Assembly (NCBI GenBank): GCA_947372535.1 | Contig: CANBUA010000055.1 | Span: 1-19,639, forward strand | DNA length: 19,639 nt | DNA from: Burkholderiales bacterium | Lineage (GTDB): Bacteria; Pseudomonadota; Gammaproteobacteria; Burkholderiales; Burkholderiaceae | Direction of reading: 5' to 3' | In this document: positions 14,173-19,639 of the stretch, one piece after another | Layout of the letters: every line of letters starts with the position of its first letter | Numbering within the stretch: the stretch's first letter is position 1 | Notes under the pieces: generated by a model | Seen by the model: only the letters and a program-made list of their open reading frames with translations | Told to the model about the DNA's origin: nothing | Database searches by the model: none | Program-made: the position numbers and the translations under genes

Positions 14173-14765
14173 GGTGGGCTCCCGGCCGTCAAGCGCGTGA
14201 AGTGGCCCCACTCCGGCGTGGTGCAAGGCGGGTAGTGCGCCAGGCTGGCCTGCATGTGGGCGTGTGGTCTGCCGTGCAGCAGCACCTCACGTTCGCTGCG
14301 CCAGTGCAAGTGCTCGAACAAGGCCACGTTCTGGGCTTGCACGTGCGCGTGGAATTGCGCGGCGCCTTGTGCGTTTGCCGTGCCCACGGCCAGGCGGATG
14401 AGCGTGGCGCCGATGCGGCCCTGGTGCCTGAAGGAGGGGTGCACCGCCAGGCGCGATCCCCACCACACGCCGGGTGCGCTTTCATGGATGCGCACGGTGC
14501 CCACCACCTGATCGCACTCGCCGGCCACGATGGTGCAGGCCACCAGCAAGCGGGCTTGCTCGTCGATGGCATCGCGGTCATCGCCCATGAACAGGCCTTG
14601 TTCGGCACAGAACACGGCGCGCCGCAAGGCCCGGGCGTCGCGATGCTCCCAAGCTTGCGTCACTTGCTTGACGCGGAACACCGCGGGGCAAAAGGCCGAT
14701 GGCAGATCGCACCAGTCGGGGCAGGCCATGGGCTGGGCGACGGGTGGGGTGACAAGGGCTGGCAT
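14169..14765 (-). CDS. GNAT N-acetyltransferase, MSMEG_0567/sll0786 family, Nit1C cluster
   Basis: 198 aa from the ATG at 14765, eight bases after the radical SAM stop; it overlaps the next gene by 4 nt. GNAT core: 'ALRRAVFCAEQGLF' (46-59), the family's typical start of the fold; 'VVGTVRIHESAPGVWWGSRLAVHPSFRHQGRIGATLIRLA' in outline (87-126), with the acetyl-CoA loop Q115-GRIG-A120; and 'QNVALFEHLHWR' as the final helix/strand. The Shine-Dalgarno sequence is poor, which fits translational coupling to the radical SAM gene. In some bacteria (MSMEG_0567) this protein is fused to the AIR-synthase-like protein encoded next, which supports a joint task. Acyl acceptor unknown. Confidence 0.9.
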   Translation of the reverse strand: MPALVTPPVAQPMACPDWCDLPSAFCPAVFRVKQVTQAWEHRDARALRRAVFCAEQGLFMGDDRDAIDEQARLLVACTIVAGECDQVVGTVRIHESAPGVWWGSRLAVHPSFRHQGRIGATLIRLAVGTANAQGAAQFHAHVQAQNVALFEHLHWRSEREVLLHGRPHAHMQASLAHYPPCTTPEWGHFTRLTAGSPP

Positions 14766-14773
14766 GGCGTGGC

Positions 14774-15964
14774 TCAGGCTCGCAGGGCGATGTCGGCGTC
14801 GAGCGCTTGTGCCGTCTCGTAGACGGACAAAGACGAGCACGCCCCGCATTTGCCGCAGCCGGCCTTGATGTCCGAGGAGCGCATGCCCTTGTCCGCGACG
14901 AGTGCGCCCAGTGGCGCCAGCACCGAGCGCATGAACTCGGGCGAAGGCGCGGGATGGCCTTCCAAGGGCGTGCCACTGATGGGCACGAAGGGCACGACGA
15001 AGGGGTAGACGCCCATGTCCAGCAAACGGTGGCTCACGCCCAGGATGGCTTCGCGCGTGTCGCCCAGACCAGCCAGGATGTAAGTGCTGACCTGTCCGCG
15101 CCCAAAGACCTTGACGGCGGCCTCGAAGGCGCTGAAGTAGCGGTCCATGGGCACGCTGGCCTTGCCCGGCATGATGCGCTGGCGCACGCTGGGTGTGACG
15201 GCCTCAAGGTGCATGCCCAGGGTGTCGATGCCGCTGGCGCGCATGCGCTCGAACCAGGCGTCGTCATCGGGCGGCTCGCACTGCGCCTGGATGGGCAGGT
15301 CCACGGCCGCGCGGATCGCCTGGGCGCTCTCGCACAGGATCGCCGCGCCCCGGTCGGTCTGGTTGGGCGTGCCCGTGGTCAGCACCATGTGCTTGACGCC
15401 ATCGAGCTCGACCGCCGCCTTGGCCACCTCGGCCAGTTGCTGTGGCGTCTTGCGGCCGATGGTGCGGCCCGCCGCCAAGGATTGGCCGATGGCGCAGAAC
15501 TGGCAGGTCTTGCGGCGGCTCTCATAACGGATGCAGCTTTGAAGCACGGTGGTGGCCAGCACATCGCGGCCATGTAGCGTGGCGATGTGCGAGTACGGGA
15601 TGCCCTCGGCCGTGCTCAAGGCATAGAAGCGTGGCGTGGCCGGGAAGCTGATCTGGGCGATCGGGATGCTGGCGTGACGCAAGGTGCTGCGGCCATCACT
15701 GCCTGGCGCATCGGCCACGAAGGGCGAGTCCCAGGCCGGGGCTGTGTGCACGGGGATCATCACCGTGTGGCCCTCGATGGTCACGGCCTTGTGGTCGGAG
15801 GGGCCGGCGCCGCCACGGCGGCTGGGCAGGCCCGCACCAGGGTCCAGCAGGCGCATGCCCTTGGACTGCAACTCGGTCAGCAGCGCGCGGCCTTGCGCGC
15901 TGAGCAGGGGCGGCGGCGCGCTGCCTTCAGGCGACGCGGGTGAGCGGGCTTCGGTCAAGCTCAT
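14774..15964 (-). CDS. radical SAM enzyme, MSMEG_0568 family, Nit1C cluster
   Basis: 396 aa from the ATG at 15964, with GGGAG (15977-15973) 8 nt before it; it overlaps the nitrilase 3' end by 38 nt. The iron-sulfur motif is C144-x9-C154-x2-C157 ('[14 protein letters not shown]'), not the usual CX3CX2C; the aromatic before the last Cys (F156) is as expected. A TIM-barrel body follows: '[16 protein letters not shown]', '[31 protein letters not shown]' in outline, '[11 protein letters not shown]'. Near the C-terminus C370-x2-C373-x2-C376 (GCGKCGAC) could hold an auxiliary cluster. By family it generates a 5'-deoxyadenosyl radical; the overall layout resembles biotin-synthase/lipoyl-synthase-like enzymes. 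Substrate unknown. Confidence 0.92.
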   Translation of the reverse strand: MSLTEARSPASPEGSAPPPLLSAQGRALLTELQSKGMRLLDPGAGLPSRRGGAGPSDHKAVTIEGHTVMIPVHTAPAWDSPFVADAPGSDGRSTLRHASIPIAQISFPATPRFYALSTAEGIPYSHIATLHGRDVLATTVLQSCIRYESRRKTCQFCAIGQSLAAGRTIGRKTPQQLAEVAKAAVELDGVKHMVLTTGTPNQTDRGAAILCESAQAIRAAVDLPIQAQCEPPDDDAWFERMRASGIDTLGMHLEAVTPSVRQRIMPGKASVPMDRYFSAFEAAVKVFGRGQVSTYILAGLGDTREAILGVSHRLLDMGVYPFVVPFVPISGTPLEGHPAPSPEFMRSVLAPLGALVADKGMRSSDIKAGCGKCGACSSLSVYETAQALDADIALRA

Positions 15965-16964
15965 GGTGGAGGCTCCCGGGCGCCATCTCTGGCGCATTGG
16001 TTGAGGTAGGCAATGCGGTTGTGCTGCTTGGGCTCAGGCCATGCAAAGGCATGCTGGCCTGGTCGTTGATGTGCAAGCTCAGCAACTCGGGGCGGGCGTA
16101 GTGACCCACCGAATCCATCATGCGTTTGCGCTTGGTGACCAGGCTCATGTCCAGGTCGGCGATGAGCATGCCCTCGCCCTCCTTGAGCGGTGGCACCAAG
16201 TGCGCGCCTTCGGGGGAGACGATGGCCGTGCAGCAACCGCCACGCAGCGCCTTTTGCCGCGCAGGCTCCGGCGTGATCGACATGATCTGCTCGTCGCTCA
16301 GCCAGCCCGTGCTGTTGATGACGAAGCAGCCCGCCTCCAGCGCATGGTGGCGGATGGTCACCTCCATCTGATCGGCGAAGATGGGGCCGACCAGCGAGCC
16401 GGGGAACTGCGCGCAGTGGATCTCCTCGTGCTGTGCCATCAGGGCATAACGGGCCAGCGGGTTGTAGTGCTCCCAGCAGGCCAGCGCGCCCACGCGGCCC
16501 ACGGCGGTGTCCACCACCTTGAGCCCACTGGCATCGCCCTGGCCCCACACCATGCGCTCGTGGAAGGTGGGCGTGAGCTTGCGGCGCTTCAGACGCAAGC
16601 GGCCCTCTTCATCGAAGATCAACTGCGTGTTGTAGATGCTGCCGTGGTCGCGCTCGTTGACGCCCAGCACGATGACCATGCCATGCGCTCGGGCGCGTTG
16701 GGCCACGGCGTCGGTGACCGGGCCGGGCACCACCACGGCATGCTCGTACAAGGCCATGTGCTCCGGCCCCGAGGCCACCGGCGGCCTGATGAACGAGAAG
16801 TACGGGTAGTAGGGCACGAAGGTCTCGGGGAAGACGATGATCTGCACGCCTTGCCGGGCGGCGTCATCGATGGCCGCCAGCACCTTGTGCAGCGTGCCCA
16901 TCGCCTCGCCGAGCACCGGTGCGATCTGCACCGCGGCGGCCTTGATGATGCGAGCTTGAGTCAT
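15927..16964 (-). CDS. nitrilase, Nit1C type (Nit6803-like)
   Basis: 345 aa from the ATG at 16964, 19 bp after the MSMEG_0572 gene. The complete catalytic set is visible: E47 ('[14 protein letters not shown]'), K129 ('[19 protein letters not shown]'), C163 ('[18 protein letters not shown]') and the second Glu E136. The context around the Cys (CWEHYNP) is that of true nitrilases rather than of amidases. Reaction: a nitrile to a carboxylic acid and ammonia through a Cys thioimidate, in the cytoplasm; the Synechocystis relative sll0784 acts on several small nitriles. In the cluster the physiological nitrile is unknown. The last ~45 residues are a Ser/Thr/Pro-rich, poorly conserved-looking tail, partly overlapping the radical SAM start. 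Confidence 0.95.
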   Translation of the reverse strand: MTQARIIKAAAVQIAPVLGEAMGTLHKVLAAIDDAARQGVQIIVFPETFVPYYPYFSFIRPPVASGPEHMALYEHAVVVPGPVTDAVAQRARAHGMVIVLGVNERDHGSIYNTQLIFDEEGRLRLKRRKLTPTFHERMVWGQGDASGLKVVDTAVGRVGALACWEHYNPLARYALMAQHEEIHCAQFPGSLVGPIFADQMEVTIRHHALEAGCFVINSTGWLSDEQIMSITPEPARQKALRGGCCTAIVSPEGAHLVPPLKEGEGMLIADLDMSLVTKRKRMMDSVGHYARPELLSLHINDQASMPLHGLSPSSTTALPTSTNAPEMAPGSLHHELDRSPLTRVA

Positions 16965-16983
16965 GGTGGTGTCCGCCCCTGGC

Positions 16984-17466
16984 TCACAGCGTCCAGGTGT
17001 CGATGACGACGGCCCCGGCTTTGCGGTGCAGCAGCACGATGTCCAGCACGTCCAGCGGGTTGATGGGGCGGATGCCTTCAATCAGCGCGCCTTCGCCGTG
17101 GCCGTACAAGGCTTGCAGCGCGAAGCGGCAGGCGTAGACCTTGCCGCCTTCTTCCATGAACTTGGTGATCTGTTTGTTGAAGTTCTGGTGGCCGGGAAAG
17201 GCTTCGTCGCCCAGCTTGGGAAAGCCACGCTTGACACCCAGGGTCACGCCCGGGCCGTAGAGCAGCACCGAGGTCTCGAAACCCTTGCGTTGCAGGCGGG
17301 TCGCTTGCAGCAGGTTGACGAAACCGATGGAGCCTTCAAAGGCCACAGTGTGGAAGGTGACCAGGGCTTTTTCGCCTGGCTCAGCCTTCACGTCTTCAAA
17401 GACTTTTTCTTCATAGTCCACCAGGTGTTCACCGATCTGGTTGGGGGCTTTGGTCACAGCAGGCAT
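16984..17466 (-). CDS. MSMEG_0572/sll0783-family nitrogen-starvation response protein, first gene of the Nit1C operon
   Basis: 160 aa. The ATG at 17466 ([23 protein letters not shown] in outline) has GGAG 6 nt upstream and matches the family opening; the TTG at 17481 would overlap that site. The sequence has a DsrE-like layout: '[44 protein letters not shown]' in outline, then '[12 protein letters not shown]' with C113 or a neighbouring Cys at a DsrE-like position, and '[25 protein letters not shown]' at the end. Disruption of the Synechocystis member sll0783 was reported to impair polyhydroxybutyrate accumulation during nitrogen starvation. Its position right behind the sigma54-type promoter agrees with nitrogen control. 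Biochemical role unknown. Confidence 0.92.
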   Translation of the reverse strand: MPAVTKAPNQIGEHLVDYEEKVFEDVKAEPGEKALVTFHTVAFEGSIGFVNLLQATRLQRKGFETSVLLYGPGVTLGVKRGFPKLGDEAFPGHQNFNKQITKFMEEGGKVYACRFALQALYGHGEGALIEGIRPINPLDVLDIVLLHRKAGAVVIDTWTL

Positions 17467-17472
17467 GGTTGG

Positions 17473-17476
17473 CTCC
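17473..17476 (-). promoter_or_regulatory. ribosome binding site GGAG of the first Nit1C gene
   Basis: GGAG on the minus strand, 6 nt before the ATG at 17466. It decides that start over the in-frame TTG at 17481. Confidence 0.7.
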
Positions 17477-17526
17477 GTCAAATAACAAGGGGTTGAATCG
17501 AAAGGTGCGCGCGCTGATCAAGCAGG

Positions 17527-17542
17527 TGCACAGGCCATGCCA
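17527..17542 (-). promoter_or_regulatory. sigma54 (RpoN)-type promoter of the Nit1C operon
   Basis: On the minus strand TGGCATGGCCTGTGCA against the consensus TGGCACG-N4-TTGCW: ten of the twelve defined positions match. The invariant GG (-24) and GC (-12) are both present, with exactly 10 nt between them. The expected transcription start is near 17516, giving a leader of ~50 nt before the ATG at 17466. Sigma54 control needs an NtrC-like activator, which is not encoded in this window. Confidence 0.65.
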
Positions 17543-17556
17543 TCAGTGCCGTTTTC

Positions 17557-17578
17557 AATGCGATCAAGATTCGATCAA
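17557..17578. repeat. CGATCAA direct repeat with 11-bp period
   Basis: CGATCAA at 17561-17567 and again at 17572-17578. The first copy is part of the 11-mer AATGCGATCAA, which recurs exactly at 17752-17762 close to the MocR start. The spacing is about one helical turn and it lies 15 bp upstream of the sigma54 promoter, a suitable place for a regulator-binding site. Confidence 0.45.
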
Positions 17579-17718
17579 TGGCCTCTTTCAGAGAGGCGGC
17601 CAGCCGCGTTTCCCGTGGGTCGATGCGCCCGGCACCTGACATCACCGCTGTGCTCGAAGGGGCATGTGCACCAGGATCAATCGCCATCGCCGCTGATCGA
17701 TGTCTTGCATTGGGGCGT

Positions 17719-17784
17719 GCGCATGGGCATGCGCCGTTTGAGTGCATTTGAAATGCGATCAATTGGCACACTTGATGCAATCAA
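17719..17784. promoter_or_regulatory. cluster of three palindromes in front of the MocR gene (candidate operators)
   Basis: GCGCAT-GGGC-ATGCGC (17719-17734), GCATTT-G-AAATGC (17744-17756) and TTGAT-GCA-ATCAA (17772-17784), all perfect, within 66 bp; the last ends 7 bp before the ATG at 17792. The repeated 11-mer AATGCGATCAA (17752-17762) overlaps the middle one. This is a typical place for autoregulation by the GntR-type domain of a MocR protein. Confidence 0.5.
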
Positions 17785-17791
17785 TCCAGGC

Positions 17792-19183
17792 ATGAACACC
17801 TCCATCCGACACTGGGCTGCCAGCCTGCGTGTGAGCGACAAGCCCGCTTACCTTTTGATCGCCGACCTGCTGGCCGAAGACCTGCGCAGCGGCCGCCTCA
17901 GCCCCGGCGACCGCCTGCCGCCCATGCGCGAAATGGCCACGCAACTGGACTTGAACTACAGCACCGTGGCGCGCGCCCTGGCCGAGGCGCAAAAGCGTGG
18001 CCAGATCGATGCCAGCCCCGGGCGCGGCAGCTTCGTGCGCGGCCCTGCCCCAGCCTTGCCTCTGCGTGGTGGCAGTGCAGCCGAGATGACCATGAACCTG
18101 CCGCCCGAGCCCAGCGACCCGGCCTTGATCGAGCGCCTGGCCGAAGGCTGGCGCCAGGCCTTGAGCAGCCGCAACCTGTACGAGCAACTGCGCTACCAGG
18201 ACTTCGGCGGCAGCGCGGCGGACCGTGATGCTGCGGCGCGCTGGCTGGCGCCGCACCTCGGCCCGGTCAAGAGTGAGCGCATGCTGGTCTGCCCTGGCAT
18301 CCACAGCGTGCTGGCGGCCTTGCTCTCTCTGCTGGCGCGGCCGGGTGACACCGTCTGCGTCGAGGCGCTGACATACCCGGGCATGAAGGCCCTGGCCACG
18401 CAACTGGGCATCCACCTGCATGCCTTGCCGCTCGACGATGAAGGCCCGTGCGCCGTGGCCTTCGAAGAAGCCTGCAAAGCCGTCGCGCCCAAGGCGCTGT
18501 ATTGCAACCCCACCATGCTCAACCCCACCACGGTGACCGTGAGCCAGGCGCGGCGCGAAGCCCTGGCCGATGTGGCCCTGCGCTACAGCATCCCCATCAT
18601 CGAAGACGATGCCTATGCCGCGTTGCCCACCCAGCCCATCACCCCGCTGGCCCGCCTGGCGCCCGAGTTGACTTACTACGTCACCGGCTTTGCCAAGTGC
18701 TTGGGCGCCGGCCTGCGCGTGGCCCAGGTTCATGCACCGACAGCACGCGCCACACAGCGCCTGGCGGGTGCCTTGAGGGCCCTCTCGGTGATGGCCTCGC
18801 CCATCACGGTCAACCTGGCCACGCAATGGATCAACGATGGCACAGCGGCTAGCATGGTGCAGGCCATCCGGCGCGAATCCATCAGCCGCCAGGCCTTGCT
18901 GTCGCACTACCTGGCGGGTTGGAACGTCCTGACCCAGCCGGAGTGCTTTCACGCCTGGCTGCCCTTGCCCGATGCCTTGAGCGCCAACGAGGCAGCCACC
19001 TTCTGGCGCTCACGCGGCGTGGCGGCCGTGGCCAGTTCGGCCTTCAGCACGCATGCCGTGCCACCCAAGGCCGTGCGCTTGTGCCTAGGAGGCCCCCTGA
19101 GCCTGGCGCAGTGCGAACAGAGCCTCCGAGTGGTGGCCGATACGCTGTCCCATCCCGAGCAGGTACACAGTAATGTGATGTGA
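17792..19183 (+). CDS. MocR/GntR-family PLP-dependent transcriptional regulator, divergent from Nit1C
   Basis: 463 aa from the ATG at 17792; the frame is open upstream but the 85 extra residues resemble nothing and cover the control region. N-terminal GntR winged helix (~15-84): 'LLAEDLRSGRLSPGDRLPPMREMATQLDLNYSTVARALAEAQKRG' in outline, then 'GRGSFV'. The C-terminal aminotransferase fold type I domain (~110-455) has 'YCNPTMLNPTT' (237-247), 'IIEDDAYAALP' (269-279), the PLP Lys K302 in 'TGFAKCLGAGLRV' and R309. It should bind PLP as an external-aldimine sensor of an amino compound rather than catalyse transamination. The weak Shine-Dalgarno sequence (AGG) suggests low expression. By position it is the obvious local regulator of the Nit1C operon and of itself. 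A role for the downstream flavoprotein gene is also possible. Confidence 0.93.
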   Translation: MNTSIRHWAASLRVSDKPAYLLIADLLAEDLRSGRLSPGDRLPPMREMATQLDLNYSTVARALAEAQKRGQIDASPGRGSFVRGPAPALPLRGGSAAEMTMNLPPEPSDPALIERLAEGWRQALSSRNLYEQLRYQDFGGSAADRDAAARWLAPHLGPVKSERMLVCPGIHSVLAALLSLLARPGDTVCVEALTYPGMKALATQLGIHLHALPLDDEGPCAVAFEEACKAVAPKALYCNPTMLNPTTVTVSQARREALADVALRYSIPIIEDDAYAALPTQPITPLARLAPELTYYVTGFAKCLGAGLRVAQVHAPTARATQRLAGALRALSVMASPITVNLATQWINDGTAASMVQAIRRESISRQALLSHYLAGWNVLTQPECFHAWLPLPDALSANEAATFWRSRGVAAVASSAFSTHAVPPKAVRLCLGGPLSLAQCEQSLRVVADTLSHPEQVHSNVM

Positions 19184-19191
19184 GATGCAGG

Positions 19192-19639
19192 TCATGCCGC
19201 CAATGTCAGCGGCGCATCCTCGTCGGCGGAATGCCTTGAAAGAATGTCGGCAGCGACATATTGCGCATCATCGGCGACGCCGCCCAACAGGCCGGACCTC
19301 TGCCTGTGCAGCCATGGCAGGCCGACGAAATAGAGCCCGGGGAACTCGGTGATCCCCCGCTGCTGGCGTGGGTAGCCGTCGTCATCGGCGATGGGGAGCT
19401 TGACGAGGTTGAAGTCGAAGTCGTAACCGGTGGCCCAGATGATGGTCTGGATGCCTGCTTCGGCCAGGTCGAGCGATGGCCGGCGAGCCACCAAGTAGCC
19501 GTCCCGAAGTTGAGGCAGCTGCTCCGGTGGCAGGTCCAGCTTGTTCTCCGCCACATGGCGGTCCACGCCCATCGTGAAATCAGCTTCGAACTTATCGGCC
19601 TGGGCCAGATTGTCATGGAGATCGTCGGCCAGCACCAGC
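19192..19639 (-). CDS. FAD-dependent oxidoreductase, C-terminal part (MSMEG_0569-like paralog, truncated by window)
   Basis: About 149 codons, open to the right edge; the N-terminal FAD and NAD(P)H Rossmann motifs lie outside. Seen: 'LAEAGIQTIIWATGYDFDFNLV' with the ATGY motif of flavin monooxygenases, then 'QRGITEFPGLYFVGLPWLHRQRSGLLGGVADDAQYVA', which aligns with '[37 protein letters not shown]' of the Nit1C monooxygenase (both described here only in outline). It is therefore a paralog of the last operon gene. It converges on the MocR gene with 8 bp between stops and no terminator. Its role may be linked to the cluster, or it may be an unrelated family member. Confidence 0.85.
   Translation of the reverse strand, partial: LVLADDLHDNLAQADKFEADFTMGVDRHVAENKLDLPPEQLPQLRDGYLVARRPSLDLAEAGIQTIIWATGYDFDFNLVKLPIADDDGYPRQQRGITEFPGLYFVGLPWLHRQRSGLLGGVADDAQYVAADILSRHSADEDAPLTLAA

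Larger units (their letters stand above)
17467..17791. other. 325-bp divergent control region between the Nit1C operon and the MocR regulator
   Basis: It contains a sigma54-type promoter for the operon (17527-17542), CGATCAA repeats on the left side, and three palindromes near the MocR start. A minus-strand open frame covers it (17478-17780, 100 codons) but contains the promoter and has no recognisable domain, so it is not called as a gene. The stretch 17580-17710 holds nothing I recognise beyond a lone TGCACC (17667-17672), which resembles half of an NtrC site. Confidence 0.6.

Noticed and set aside
17667..17672. NtrC binding site
   Set aside because: Only one half (TGCACC) is present; the matching GGTGCA is not found at the right distance.
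17478..17780. 100-codon minus-strand open frame in the Nit1C/MocR spacer
   Set aside because: It contains the sigma54-type promoter and the repeats, lacks a ribosome site and any recognisable domain, and ends beside the first operon gene. It is more likely a chance open frame.
17537..17791. 85-residue N-terminal extension of the MocR protein
   Set aside because: The frame is open, but the translation is unlike any GntR N-terminus and would put the operator region inside the coding sequence.
17759..18952. 397-codon minus-strand open frame
   Set aside because: It is antisense to the MocR gene, with low-complexity Gln/Arg/Gly composition.

Overview
The window looks like chromosomal DNA of a high-GC betaproteobacterium of the order Burkholderiales. 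Three things point that way: the GC- and GC3-rich coding style, a DUF3567-type small protein of a family I know mainly from Burkholderiales, and a methionine synthase split so that only the homocysteine-methyltransferase module is encoded here. I see no tRNA, rRNA, insertion sequence or CRISPR array.

Left part (1-5443): the 3' end of a TonB-dependent receptor gene converges on a small Ala/Lys-rich exported protein. Next comes a very large regulator (about 1,070 aa) that joins an N-terminal STAND/MalT-like ATPase to a C-terminal SARP/BTAD DNA-binding module. It is divergent from a lower-GC gene for an unrecognised GNAT-like protein, which ends at a strong intrinsic terminator. The divergent spacer holds a good sigma70 promoter for the regulator, a palindrome next to its -35 box, and two mutually exclusive GC hairpins in the leader of the GNAT-like gene.

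Middle (5442-9846, all on the minus strand): a DUF3567 gene, a membrane GGDEF-EAL protein with a degenerate MHYT-like sensor, the split metH module and a TetR regulator. The last three are closely spaced and probably cotranscribed. A 31-bp AT-rich near-palindrome lies in front of the GGDEF-EAL gene.

Right part (10090-17466, minus strand): the main system, a complete eight-gene Nit1C cluster (the nitrilase-1C, 'nitrogen starvation response' or MSMEG_0565-0572/sll0783-0787 set). In transcription order it encodes a DsrE-like MSMEG_0572 protein, nitrilase, radical SAM enzyme, GNAT acetyltransferase, AIR-synthase-like PurM-fold protein, GT4 glycosyltransferase, MSMEG_0570 small protein and MSMEG_0569 flavoprotein monooxygenase. 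Several genes overlap by 4 to 38 nt, so this is one translationally coupled operon. A near-consensus sigma54 promoter lies 60 bp before its first start codon, which fits nitrogen control. A MocR/GntR PLP-dependent regulator is divergent from the operon, and their 325-bp spacer is rich in palindromes and CGATCAA repeats. A second MSMEG_0569-like flavoprotein gene, cut by the right edge, converges on the MocR gene.

The Nit1C set has been linked to nitrogen-starvation physiology in cyanobacteria and to growth on cyanide in a Pseudomonas, but its product and most of its chemistry are, as far as I know, not settled. The least ordinary signals here are the sigma54/MocR control region, the CX9CX2C radical SAM enzyme, the possible antisense small RNA with a UUCG-tetraloop terminator under the monooxygenase 3' end, and the A9-plus-hairpin slippage-like site in that same gene.
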